Shown piece by piece: positions 1 to 8,631 of a stretch of 64,000 nt of DNA. This DNA is from Rubrivivax sp. (GTDB lineage Bacteria; Pseudomonadota; Gammaproteobacteria; Burkholderiales; Burkholderiaceae_C). The first letter of the stretch is position 1. The number at the start of each line of letters is the position of its first letter. A program made the position numbers and the translations under genes. The stretch covers positions 62,001 to 126,000 of the forward strand of contig JALHPF010000010.1 of NCBI GenBank assembly GCA_022842595.1, in the 5' to 3' direction. The notes below the pieces were generated by a model that saw only the letters and a list, made by a program, of their open reading frames with translations, was not told where the DNA came from and searched no databases.

Positions 1-149
1 ATGATGTAGGTGTAGTCCTGCGTTGCGGCCTGCTGCGGCGCCGGCGGCAGGTCGGGCCCCCGAAGCGCCGAACAGCCCACCAGAGCAAAGCCCGCGACGA
101 ATGCGAGGACGCCCTTGAATGCGGTGAGACGGGACGAAAGACTCGACAT
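1..149 (-). CDS. Polysaccharide export lipoprotein, N-terminal part (partial)
   Basis: Only the first 49-50 codons lie in the window; the gene continues beyond position 1. The protein begins with a basic n-region, a hydrophobic stretch and a lipobox LVGC followed by SALRGPDLPP, so it is an outer-membrane lipoprotein. The mature start ends in DYTYII, which matches the opening of Wza/EpsE-type export proteins (usually DYxIGPGD). With PrsT, PrsK and PrsR nearby this is probably the XrtA-associated export protein that carries exopolysaccharide across the outer membrane. The start ATG is the only one ahead of the signal peptide. The family assignment rests on a short segment and on context. Confidence 0.65.
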   Translation of the reverse strand, partial: MSSLSSRLTAFKGVLAFVAGFALVGCSALRGPDLPPAPQQAATQDYTYI

Positions 150-520
150 CACGGGACATCTCCGATTGTTGGCATGGGCAACTGCGCGTATCTTCGAGAT
201 CATGGCACAGGCTGCCGGCGTGCCAAAGCTGCGGCGTGGTGCAAGGTGGGGCCGACCGTAACATTGGCACGAACGGGACGCCTCGGCGTGTGATCGGCTG
301 GCAAGGTCTCAGTCATCAACGATTCATACGGATCAACAAACACCGGATTGAACGCATCGCTGACGGGTTCCGCGGAATCCTTACGTCGGATGCCCGGCAT
401 GATCGCGGCCCGCGACTACCGTGCCCAGCACGTCGGTGGCAAGATTGAAGGATATTTGTGCGGCGGACCTGCGGCACGACCTTCCTGTGCAACCTGACAT
501 ACGGCTAGAACCGAGGGCCC
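150..520. other. Divergent intergenic region, no gene
   Basis: This gap separates the minus-strand export lipoprotein from the plus-strand TPR lipoprotein. Short open frames here do not resemble proteins. A second TGGCACG is present on the plus strand at about 265, but it lacks a -12 GC at the right distance. Nothing else was recognised. Confidence 0.5.
210..225 (-). promoter_or_regulatory. Possible sigma-54 promoter for the export lipoprotein
   Basis: On the minus strand this reads TGGCACGCCGGCAGCC. The -24 box TGGCACG is perfect. The -12 box keeps only the GC, at the correct GG-N10-GC spacing. A transcript would start about 50 nt ahead of the lipoprotein ATG at 149. It is weaker than the site at 6434 but fits sigma-54/PrsR control. 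Confidence 0.3.
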
Positions 521-3346
521 ATGGCGATTTTCCATCCAAGTCGACGAGCTGCCCCCGACGTGCAGCTTCCTGTTCCCCGGGCGCCGATGCTGTTGCAGCT
601 GTGCATGGGCGCCTTGCTGCTCGTCATGGCGGGCTGCAGCGGGCCCGATCCCGCCAAGCTGATTGAATCAGCGCAGTCCAACATCGCTAAAGGCGATACG
701 AATACGGCGATCATCGAACTCAAGACCGTGCTGCAGCAGCGGCCCGACGCCGGGCAAGCACGCTACCTGCTGGGGAAGGCCCTGCTCGCAAAGGGAGACG
801 CCACGGGCGCTGCGGTCGAGTTGCGCAAGGCGCTCGAGCTGAATCACGCGGCCAATGACGTCGTGCCCGAGCTCGCGCAGTCGATGTTCTTGCTGGGACA
901 GCACGAGAAGCTCGTGCAGGAGTTCGACAAGACGAAGTTGACGGCTCCGCAGGCGATCGCCGACCTCAACCTGACGTTGGCCGAAGCCCTTGTCCTCCTC
1001 GGGCGCACAGAACAGGCTCGCAGCGCAGCGGATGCCTCTCTCGCTGCGGTGCCTGGTTACGGGCCTGCGAACCTGTTCAAGATACGGCTGCAGGCCGGTC
1101 GTGGGGACGTCGATGGCGCCCTCGCTGCGCTCGACGCAGAACTTGCAAAGCGCCCAAGGGATCACAAGGCTTGGACGCTGAAGGCCTCTCTGCTCCACTA
1201 CGTAAAGCGCGACGTGGCCGGCGCGCTGGCCGCCTACCGGCAAGCGATTGCCGGACAACCCAAGGATCTCGACGCGCACTCCGGAGCTTTGACCTTGCTG
1301 CTCGACGAGCGCAATCTGGAAGTTGCCAGGACTCAGCTGGCAGAGATGCGCGAGGCATTTCCGAACAGCCCTCTGACCCAGTACTTTGAAGGGTACCTGG
1401 CGCTCCTTGAGCGCAAATTCGATCGTGCACTGGAGATCACCCAGCAGTTGCTGCGCGTTGCACCCGGCGACCCGCGGGCGCTGCAACTCGCTGGACTGGT
1501 TCAGTTCGAGCGCGGCAGTTTTGTGCAGGCTGAGCCGCTGCTCGCCAAGGCCCTGCAGGTGTCGCCAGGTCTCGGACTGGCGCGTCGCGCGCTGACCCTG
1601 ACCCACCTTGGGCGAGGCGAGCCTGTCAAGGCTTTGGCGGTGATGCAGCCGCTGCTGGAACAACCCAACCCGTACGCTTCCGACCTGAAGATGAAGGCGC
1701 AAGCCCACATGCAGCAGGGCGACCTGGCCAAGGCCGAGGAGGCCTTCGCGAGGGCCGCAAAGATCGATCCCGACAATCCCGTGCGGCAAACCGATCTGGC
1801 GGTCAGCAAGATCTTGCGCGGCGACGTCGATACGGGCTTGGCCATGCTGCGCTCGCTGGCTGCCGACAAGGACAGCTCGGCGGCCGACATGCCGCTGATT
1901 GCCGCCTTGATCCAGCGGCGCGACTTCCCGGGCGCACTTCAGGCCATCGAGATCTTCGAGAAGAAGCAGCCCGACCGGCCGGTGGCCGCCAATCTTCGTG
2001 CGCGCGTTCTGCTGGCACAGGGAAATCGGCAGGGTGCCACGCAGGCCTTTGAACAAGCGCTGAAGATTCAGCCGTCGTTCCTGCCGGCTGCCTCGGGCCT
2101 GGCCGAGCTTGCACTTGCCGACAATCGGCCAGCAGTGGCGCAGAAATACCTGGACGATGCCCTCAGTGCCGACCCGAGAAGCTCGGAGGCTCTGCTTGCC
2201 AATGCTTCTCTCAAGGCCAGAATTGGCGCACCCAAAGAGGATATCCTGGCCTTGTTCAACGGCGCAATCCGCGGCGCGCCACAGGACAGGGGCCTGCACG
2301 TGGCACTCATCGGCTACCTGCTCGAAAGCAAGGACCGGAAAGGCGCCATCGAAGCGGCCCAACGAGCTTCGGCCGCCTTGCCCGATGATCCGGACGTGGT
2401 CGAGATGCTCGGCCGCGCGCAGCTTGCAGCAGGGGAGGCCAACCAGGCCGCCGCCACGTTCGGCAAGCTGGCCGGCTTGCTGCCTAACTCTCCTATGCCG
2501 CACATGCGCCTTGCCCAAGTGCATCACGCCGCCAAGGACCGAGAGGCCGAGATCCAGAGCCTCAAGCGCGCGCTGGCGATCGCGCCCGACAACCTTCCGA
2601 CGCAGCGGGTGCTGATCAATGCGCACTTGGCCAAAGGTGAGGCCGCAGCAGCGCTCGAAGTGGCGCGCAAGGTGCAGCAACAGCGGCCGAAGCAGGACGA
2701 GGGCTACCTGTTCGAAGGGACTATAGAGGGCGGGCGGCAGCGTTTTGACCAGGCCGTGCAGGCTTACCGCGCAGGGATGAAAGCCACCGGTGGCACCAGC
2801 GAGCTCGTGATGGGCCTGCATGCTGCGCTGACCGCAGCGAAGCAGCAGGCGCAGGCCGACAAGCAGGCTGCGGAATGGCTCAGGACGCACCCGAGGGACA
2901 CGGTTTTCCGCTTCTATCTCGGCGATCTGGCCATGGCACAAGGCGACCTGGCGTCTGCCGAGACGCGCTACCGCGACGTGCTGAAGATCCAGCCCGACCA
3001 GGCCCAGGCGTTGAACAACGTCGCCTGGTTGATGGCGAAGGCGCAGAAGCCCGGCGCGGTGGCCATGGCCGAAAGGGCCCTCCGGCTACAGCCGAACAGC
3101 TCCTCGTTCATGGATACCTTGGCGCTGGCCCTGGCTGCCGATGGCCAGTCGGCCAAGGCGGTGCAGCAGGCAAAGAAGGCGCTCGCTATCGATGACAAGA
3201 ACCCCGCGTTGAGGCTGAATCTGGCGCGCCTGATGATCCAGGCCGGCGACAAAGCCGACGCCAAGGTCGAACTGGAGTCCTTGGCAGCATTGAAGGACGC
3301 TTTTCCGTACCAGAAGGAAGTTGCCGAACTGTTGAAGTCGCTTTGA
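521..3346 (+). CDS. PrsT-type TPR-repeat lipoprotein (XrtA/PEP-CTERM system)
   Basis: A 941-residue protein made almost wholly of tetratricopeptide repeats behind a lipoprotein signal (lipobox VMAGC, cysteine near residue 39). Length and repeat layout match the PrsT family, large TPR lipoproteins linked to exosortase A and thought to act in exopolysaccharide assembly at the cell envelope. It is clearly paralogous to the PrsT at 19613: both carry EKKQPDRP, a FEQALKI segment and a NNVAWL repeat near the C-terminus. The start at 521 has GAGG just upstream and supplies a basic n-region (HPSRRA). A start at 587 would leave an uncharged signal peptide. It is not next to prsK/prsR, so it is probably the extra copy. 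Confidence 0.85.
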   Translation: MAIFHPSRRAAPDVQLPVPRAPMLLQLCMGALLLVMAGCSGPDPAKLIESAQSNIAKGDTNTAIIELKTVLQQRPDAGQARYLLGKALLAKGDATGAAVELRKALELNHAANDVVPELAQSMFLLGQHEKLVQEFDKTKLTAPQAIADLNLTLAEALVLLGRTEQARSAADASLAAVPGYGPANLFKIRLQAGRGDVDGALAALDAELAKRPRDHKAWTLKASLLHYVKRDVAGALAAYRQAIAGQPKDLDAHSGALTLLLDERNLEVARTQLAEMREAFPNSPLTQYFEGYLALLERKFDRALEITQQLLRVAPGDPRALQLAGLVQFERGSFVQAEPLLAKALQVSPGLGLARRALTLTHLGRGEPVKALAVMQPLLEQPNPYASDLKMKAQAHMQQGDLAKAEEAFARAAKIDPDNPVRQTDLAVSKILRGDVDTGLAMLRSLAADKDSSAADMPLIAALIQRRDFPGALQAIEIFEKKQPDRPVAANLRARVLLAQGNRQGATQAFEQALKIQPSFLPAASGLAELALADNRPAVAQKYLDDALSADPRSSEALLANASLKARIGAPKEDILALFNGAIRGAPQDRGLHVALIGYLLESKDRKGAIEAAQRASAALPDDPDVVEMLGRAQLAAGEANQAAATFGKLAGLLPNSPMPHMRLAQVHHAAKDREAEIQSLKRALAIAPDNLPTQRVLINAHLAKGEAAAALEVARKVQQQRPKQDEGYLFEGTIEGGRQRFDQAVQAYRAGMKATGGTSELVMGLHAALTAAKQQAQADKQAAEWLRTHPRDTVFRFYLGDLAMAQGDLASAETRYRDVLKIQPDQAQALNNVAWLMAKAQKPGAVAMAERALRLQPNSSSFMDTLALALAADGQSAKAVQQAKKALAIDDKNPALRLNLARLMIQAGDKADAKVELESLAALKDAFPYQKEVAELLKSL

Positions 3347-3419
3347 GGATCAGACTCGCGCATGCGGAGCGCGCCCCGTACCCGTGCACGACGGGAGATT
3401 TCATCTGCCTGAGCGAAGC

Positions 3420-5048
3420 TCAGCCTGGCGATGCCGGGTCTGAGTCGTTGGTGATGGTGTAACGCCCATCGGCGAAGAGGCGCCCTGGGTCGAACGCGGA
3501 CTTCAGTGTCGTGAGAAGCTGCCGGTACCCACCCTGTGCCTTGTCCATCAGGCCCTGGGCGAATGTCGGAAGACGGTAGGGGAAATAGCCCTCAGCCAAC
3601 AGGGCATTCAGCAAGGTTTCGAATGCATGCCGGGCCTTGTCATCCTCGCCGGCGACCTCGCGGTCGAAGCTGATGCTGATGACGTGCTCGAGGCAGCGTT
3701 CGCTGAGGAAGGTGGTGGTGATCGCAGGCTCAAAGCCGGCTCCCAGCAGGCTGTCGGTGGCGATCTTCTGCACCGCGTCGGCCTGCACGCCGTCGAGTTC
3801 CGAAAGCACCGCACACCAGATGAGCCCACAGCGATCACGGTCGGGGTCGGGCTGCGATGGTGCGGGCAAGCGCTTTCGCCAGTAGACCGTGGGCAAGAAA
3901 CGGTCGGTTGGTCTGCCGTGGAGCAGACCGTAGGCAGGCGCCAGCAGGTCGATCTGGCGAGCCAGTCGACCCGCACCGAAGCGCGCGAGGAGGGGCTGCA
4001 GCCTTTGCAGCAGCGCCAGCCGACCTTCGTCGACGAAGATGAGCTTGACGTCCAGGCCGCGCAGCGCACGACGCAGCGCGCGACGGCCCTCGCGAATCTC
4101 ACCGGCCGTGCCGTACAAGGCCCCCGAGCCATGCCAGGCCAGGACGCCATGGCATTGCTGCAGCCTGGCAAGTGCCTCGCCCTGCAGCGTCCCACCCTCG
4201 GGCAGGTTGTCCCAGGGGAACTGGGTGAACGAGGGCAGCACCCGATAGGCGTTGCCGAGGTGGATGGCACTGCGCAGCTGGCCGGACAGCCGGAGTGGCC
4301 TCAGAGCCTCGATCAGCGCAGGGTACTGCTCGGCACTCTTGAGGGCGAGGAAGAAGGCGCAGGTGCGTTCTGGCGCTGGCATCAGCCAAATGGTCATCGC
4401 GGTGATGATGCCGAAGCTGCTCTGAAAGAAGAGTCCGTCCAGGGACGGGCCTAGCCCAGGCGGGTAGACATGCTTCGCCTTCACGGCGCCAAAGGCACCG
4501 AAGCCTGTCTCGATGACCTTGCCGTCCGGCAGCACCACTTCCAGCGCACTGGCGTGCGCGGCATGGTCGGCGTACGGGGTATGCCCGAAGCCGCGCTCGA
4601 GCGTATTGCCGACCAGGCTGCACTCGGGGCTGGACCCCGTTGCGTCCAGCCAGAACCGGCCGCCTCGGGCCTGCAGGAACCCATGCAGCTGGGCCTGGGT
4701 GACACCGGGCTCGACGCGCACGTAGCCGAGCTTGTCGTCGTAGAGCCTGATCTGGTTCATGCCGCCCAGGTCGATGGCCAGCCCAGATCGTGCCGGCGAA
4801 GCCGAGCCGTAACCCCAGTTCTTGCCGGTGCTCAGCGCGAAGTACGGCACCCGATGCTGGCTGCACAGGCGCATCGCCGCCGAGACCTGTTCGACGGTTC
4901 GTGGCCGTACCGCACCGAGGACCTGTTGGTCCGTTGCGAAGGTCGCCATCCCGAGCGGCAACCCTGCTGCTGCATCGACCTGAACGTTCCCGCGGCCGAG
5001 TAGCGACACCAATTCATCGATGAAGCAAGTACTCAGGGGCTCGGGCAT
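3420..5048 (-). CDS. FAD-binding oxidoreductase, vanillyl-alcohol-oxidase / p-cresol-methylhydroxylase type
   Basis: A 542-residue flavoprotein with the FAD_binding_4 fold. The pyrophosphate loop at about residues 71-89 reads ALSTGKNWGYGSASPARSG, the form typical of the VAO/PCMH family. A further FAD-binding stretch follows (VEPGVTQAQL, then LVGNTLERGFGHTPY). Family members oxidise phenolic or other alcohol substrates in the cytoplasm or periplasm. No signal peptide is seen. It is homologous over its whole length to the enzyme at 6963, with which it may form a hetero-oligomer or act in sequence. No Shine-Dalgarno is evident for the ATG at 5048. The substrate cannot be told from sequence. Confidence 0.8.
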   Translation of the reverse strand: MPEPLSTCFIDELVSLLGRGNVQVDAAAGLPLGMATFATDQQVLGAVRPRTVEQVSAAMRLCSQHRVPYFALSTGKNWGYGSASPARSGLAIDLGGMNQIRLYDDKLGYVRVEPGVTQAQLHGFLQARGGRFWLDATGSSPECSLVGNTLERGFGHTPYADHAAHASALEVVLPDGKVIETGFGAFGAVKAKHVYPPGLGPSLDGLFFQSSFGIITAMTIWLMPAPERTCAFFLALKSAEQYPALIEALRPLRLSGQLRSAIHLGNAYRVLPSFTQFPWDNLPEGGTLQGEALARLQQCHGVLAWHGSGALYGTAGEIREGRRALRRALRGLDVKLIFVDEGRLALLQRLQPLLARFGAGRLARQIDLLAPAYGLLHGRPTDRFLPTVYWRKRLPAPSQPDPDRDRCGLIWCAVLSELDGVQADAVQKIATDSLLGAGFEPAITTTFLSERCLEHVISISFDREVAGEDDKARHAFETLLNALLAEGYFPYRLPTFAQGLMDKAQGGYRQLLTTLKSAFDPGRLFADGRYTITNDSDPASPG

Positions 5049-5261
5049 GGCGGCATGGCAAGTGAGGACCGGACAGGACGACGTCCGCCGGGCAGCGGCC
5101 AGGGCGTCTCGCGTCGGGCGCGATCGGATTGCCTGATTCGCTGCGGCCCATCAGGCGATGCTAGCAGCCAGGCCCAGCGGCGCGCGCCGAGCCTCGGAGT
5201 GCCCTGGCCTAGCGCAGCGAGTGTGATGCCGCCGGCGCAGCGGACCTTCCCGACGTGGACC

Positions 5262-5296
5262 AAAAAAAAACGCCGCGGAGACCGCGGCGGTTTTCT
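5262..5296 (-). terminator. Rho-independent terminator, bidirectional
   Basis: Perfect 8-bp stem CGCCGCGG / CCGCGGCG with a 3-nt loop at 5271-5289. On the minus strand it is followed by a run of nine T (5262-5270), so it ends transcription of the PEP-CTERM gene at 5343. A shorter T-rich tail on the plus side could also act. Confidence 0.9.
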
Positions 5297-5342
5297 TCCG
5301 AGCCTATGAGGAGCAGTCTGGCCCCTCAGCGAAACAGTTGCC

Positions 5343-6329
5343 TCAGACCGCGCGGCGGCGACGCGCCAGACCGAGACCGGCCAGGGCAGCGCCGACGAGC
5401 GCGAGCGAACCAGGCTCAGGCACAGCAACCGTCGCACCGGCAGTCGTCGTCTCAGCGAACGACAGCTGGTACAGATTGCCGGCGACCAGGGCAGGGGTCA
5501 GCGCCGAGTAGAAAGCGTTGTCGCACTGCGCACTGATGGGGACGCCCGGGAACAAGAAGTTTGCGCTGACGGTGTTGTTCAGGCTGCAGGGGTCGGACAG
5601 TTCCGTACCACCAAAGATCCCGCCCGCGCCACCATCGGGCGACCAGCGGAATACATCGAGGCCCGTCGTGACGTTCCGCAGCGTGAAGCTGAGGGACGTG
5701 GTGGCGAAAGCATCGAACTGCGGATTCACATAGGCATACAACCAGTCGGAGGCGTTGAAGTCGATGCGGATCTGAAGCCCGTTGTTCGCGGCAACAAACT
5801 CGAAAGCACCCCCGGTGCCGCTGGTCGTCTGCGCGTTACCAATGCCGCTGTTCTGGATTTGGGTCTCGGCGACGAGGTTGGACGATGCTGGCGTCGGCTC
5901 GAAACCGCCACCGACGGCCGGAATGCCCGCCACCACGACACCGGTCAGCTGCATGTCCGACCGGGAGAAGGTGCCCGTCGTCGGTGCGGTGTGACGCGTG
6001 TAGTCATTCTCCGCAAAGCCGCAGCTACCCAAGCATTTCTGCAAAAAGTCGGCCGGCGGACTCACGGGAATGGTGTTGCCTGTCTGCCCGATCGTCGCTC
6101 CGTTCAGCGTCGCACTGGTGCTGGCGTTGTCGAAGGCAGCGAACTGCACGAAATCACCACCGGGCGCGGCGTTCAGGACCGTGTTGGTAAGGCCCTTGTA
6201 GAACGCGAAGTTCGAGAGCTGCCTGACGGCTTGGCCCATGGCCTCCGGCGCGGCAACCGCAGTTTGGGAAACCATTGCACCGAGGGCAAACCCAACGAGT
6301 GCGGCCAGTTTGTTCAGCTTGAATGTCAT
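5343..6329 (-). CDS. PEP-CTERM sorting domain protein
   Basis: A 328-residue secreted protein with an N-terminal signal peptide (MTFKLNKLAALVGFALG, cleavage near AVAA-PEA). The C-terminal sorting signal VPEPGSLALVGAALAGLGLA is followed by RRRR. Exosortase XrtA recognises the PEP motif, cleaves and probably hands the protein to the surface or exopolysaccharide matrix. The middle part is rich in Thr, Ser, Asn and Gly, with several cysteines; I recognise no catalytic domain. It is a single gene with its own strong terminator and a sigma-54-like promoter at 6434. Confidence 0.92.
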   Translation of the reverse strand: MTFKLNKLAALVGFALGAMVSQTAVAAPEAMGQAVRQLSNFAFYKGLTNTVLNAAPGGDFVQFAAFDNASTSATLNGATIGQTGNTIPVSPPADFLQKCLGSCGFAENDYTRHTAPTTGTFSRSDMQLTGVVVAGIPAVGGGFEPTPASSNLVAETQIQNSGIGNAQTTSGTGGAFEFVAANNGLQIRIDFNASDWLYAYVNPQFDAFATTSLSFTLRNVTTGLDVFRWSPDGGAGGIFGGTELSDPCSLNNTVSANFLFPGVPISAQCDNAFYSALTPALVAGNLYQLSFAETTTAGATVAVPEPGSLALVGAALAGLGLARRRRAV

Positions 6330-6962
6330 CGTGTGCCTCTCTTTACCGATACGAGCAATCGGCCATTCCAGCCTCTCGCGACTTGCGCCTCCGGTTACCT
6401 GTCAAGGCTCCATCCGTCGGCTTGACACTCATAAGCACACGCCGTGCCAGTATCCGTAAGTCACTGAAGGCCAAGGAAAATTCGACATCAGCTTGCTGGC
6501 TAGCAGCGCATGACCGAGGCGACTGTAAGACTTTCCGACACCGCATTTCCAGCCCCGAAGCTGCCGGCCGAGTCGAGCTCGAGGACCTGAGCCGACTGGG
6601 TTTACCATCCTTGAGGTGTCCCGACGCCGCCGCACTATGCCGATCGCTGAGCAGGCGTCACCCGAAGAATGCGGTCAATCCGCGGCTTTTCGGCGGCAAC
6701 CTCCAGCCAAAGACGGCGTACTCTCGATACCACAAGGCGGGTGCAAGTGTCGGAGAGTGCCGCCTCGACACTCGGTCATCAGCTACCTCCATCAGCAGCG
6801 CCGGGACTTTCCGGCCGTTCGCGCGAATCGAAACCCACCCGATGGTTGCCAGTGGCAGGCACGCCGTCGATGCCCCTGTGACGGTTTGTTGCAATCCGCT
6901 TCACGGCGATCTTCTAGAGGCACTTTACGTTGGCACACTGCCTGGATGACGACAAGGACTGC
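6330..6962. other. Divergent intergenic region of 633 nt
   Basis: It separates the PEP-CTERM gene from the FAD-oxidase operon. Besides the sigma-54 site at 6434 I see no gene, RNA or repeat. The rightward operon must start here, but I could not pick a convincing promoter. Confidence 0.5.
6434..6449 (-). promoter_or_regulatory. Sigma-54 promoter of the PEP-CTERM gene
   Basis: Minus-strand TGGCACGGCGTGTGCT matches the consensus TGGCACG-N4-TTGCW at 11 of 12 fixed positions, including both invariant dinucleotides (GG-N10-GC). The start of transcription would fall near 6423, about 95 nt before the ATG at 6329. PrsR, a sigma-54 activator encoded at 18184, is the obvious candidate regulator. Confidence 0.65.
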
Positions 6963-8618
6963 ATGACGAACGTTTCGGCCCCCGTCTCCGACACGCTGGC
7001 TGCCGAACTGGGCGCGATCGTCGGGAGTGAGCACGTGCTCGCTGACGACAACGGCCGTGCGCTGCACTCTCGCACCACCGAACCGGACAGCCGCCGCTGC
7101 AACGCAGTGGTCTTCCCGGGCTCGGCCCAGGAGGTTGCGGCCATCCTGCGGCTGGCGTCACGCCGAAAATTCACAGTCTGGCCATTCAGCACGGGCAACA
7201 ACTGGGGCTACGGCACCAAGAACGCGATCGAGCCGGGAGCGGTGATCCTGGTTCTGAGTCGGATGAACCGCATCCTGGAAGTGAACGAAGAGCTCGGCTA
7301 CGCGGTGATCGAGCCTGGTGTTACACAGCAGCAGTTGTACGAGCATTTGCTGGCCAAGCACCCAGGCCTGATCGCCGACTGCACCGACTCGACGCCGCTG
7401 GGCAGCGTGCTGGGCAATGCGATCGAGCGCGGCTACGGTTACACACCGTATGGCGACCACTTCGGCCACCTTTGCGGACTCGAGGTCGTGACCCCGACGG
7501 GCGAAATGCTGCGAACGGGGGGAGCCGGCGAGGGCTGCCCCACCTGGAATACGCACAAGTGGGGCTATGGCCCGGCGATCGAAGGGCTCTTCAGCCAGGG
7601 CAATTTTGGTGTCGTTGTCAAAGGCGGCATCTGGCTCCACCCACGCCCGGAGCGAATGCTGCTGTTCACGATCGACGCAAACGGTCCGGATGAACTCGGC
7701 GCGACCATGGACGCCTTGCGCGTGCTCGCGCTGGAGGGCACGGTGCGCAGCCATGTGCATACGGCGAACGCCTTTCAAACCCTCTCGCTGGTACAGAAGT
7801 ACCCGGCCGACTTGCTGGCGCGGGGAACCCGCATTCCGACTGAACGGTTGGACGCCCTGAAAGCCCAGTTCGGTATTCCCGATTGGACGGCTGTCGGCGG
7901 CCTGTACGGCAGTGCGGCACAGGTGCGGGCCGCAAAACGCGAACTGGTCCACGCCCTTCGAGGCAAGGGCCGCGTAGCGTTTTTCGACAAGGCCAAGGTC
8001 GAACAGTCGAAGCGGCTGGTTGAGCTCTGGCAGCGCTCAGCCGGACGGGGCATGGGCGCGATGGTGGCCCAGACGATCAAGTCGATGGTGACGCGCAAGG
8101 ACTTCGCCCTGGTGGCGCTGTTGCCCGAGATGTATGGAGTACTTCTGGGCCGGCCGACCTGGTCGGTGCTCGAATCCGCCTACTTCAAGAGCCGGGCGCA
8201 GCCGGCAGCGCCGCCCCTCGACCCGGCACGCGATGGCTGCGGGTTGATGTGGCTGGCCACCGCCGTGCCGATGACCGGCACGCAGGCACGTACGGTGCTG
8301 GCTCTGGCCGAACCTCTTTTCACGACTTTCGACTTCAACATGTCGGCTTGCCTGACGATGATGAACGAACGTACGCTGTTCTTCCTGCTCGGCATCTTCT
8401 TCGATGCCGAGAACGAATCCGAGCGTGAACGTGCGGCCGGTCTTTATCGCGCCCTGCACGCCACCTTCACCGAGCACGGCTACCAGCAGTACCGGGGCGG
8501 CATCCCCGAGTGGACCGCGGCCGGCACCCATGCCACTCCGGGAGGCAGGCTGCTTGGGCAGATCAAGCAGGCGCTGGACCCCTGCGCCGTGCTCGCCCCG
8601 GGCCGTTATCGAATCTGA
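6963..8618 (+). CDS. FAD-binding oxidoreductase, VAO/PCMH type
   Basis: A 551-residue paralogue of the flavoprotein at 3420. It has the FAD loop FSTGNNWGYGTKNAIEPG at about 76-93, then VIEPGVTQQQLYEHLL and GNAIERGYGYTPYGDH. The start at 6963 is preferred because AAGGA lies 5-8 nt upstream; an upstream frame opening at 6930 adds only 11 residues and has no ribosome site. It leads a same-strand run with a dioxygenase, an ABC transporter, a LolA-like carrier and an outer-membrane protein, which suggests that it oxidises a precursor of something exported. The product and electron acceptor are unknown. Confidence 0.8.
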   Translation: MTNVSAPVSDTLAAELGAIVGSEHVLADDNGRALHSRTTEPDSRRCNAVVFPGSAQEVAAILRLASRRKFTVWPFSTGNNWGYGTKNAIEPGAVILVLSRMNRILEVNEELGYAVIEPGVTQQQLYEHLLAKHPGLIADCTDSTPLGSVLGNAIERGYGYTPYGDHFGHLCGLEVVTPTGEMLRTGGAGEGCPTWNTHKWGYGPAIEGLFSQGNFGVVVKGGIWLHPRPERMLLFTIDANGPDELGATMDALRVLALEGTVRSHVHTANAFQTLSLVQKYPADLLARGTRIPTERLDALKAQFGIPDWTAVGGLYGSAAQVRAAKRELVHALRGKGRVAFFDKAKVEQSKRLVELWQRSAGRGMGAMVAQTIKSMVTRKDFALVALLPEMYGVLLGRPTWSVLESAYFKSRAQPAAPPLDPARDGCGLMWLATAVPMTGTQARTVLALAEPLFTTFDFNMSACLTMMNERTLFFLLGIFFDAENESERERAAGLYRALHATFTEHGYQQYRGGIPEWTAAGTHATPGGRLLGQIKQALDPCAVLAPGRYRI

Positions 8619-8631
8619 CCTGGAACTGAAT

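Noticed and set aside
264..280. TGGCACG as a sigma-54 promoter for the TPR lipoprotein at 521
   Set aside because: The -12 GC is missing at the correct distance and the site is about 250 nt from the start.
668..2941. 757-residue open frame on the minus strand opposite the TPR lipoprotein
   Set aside because: It is the codon-bias shadow of the plus-strand TPR gene in high-GC DNA: no domain, arginine- and glutamine-rich repeats, and no ribosome site.
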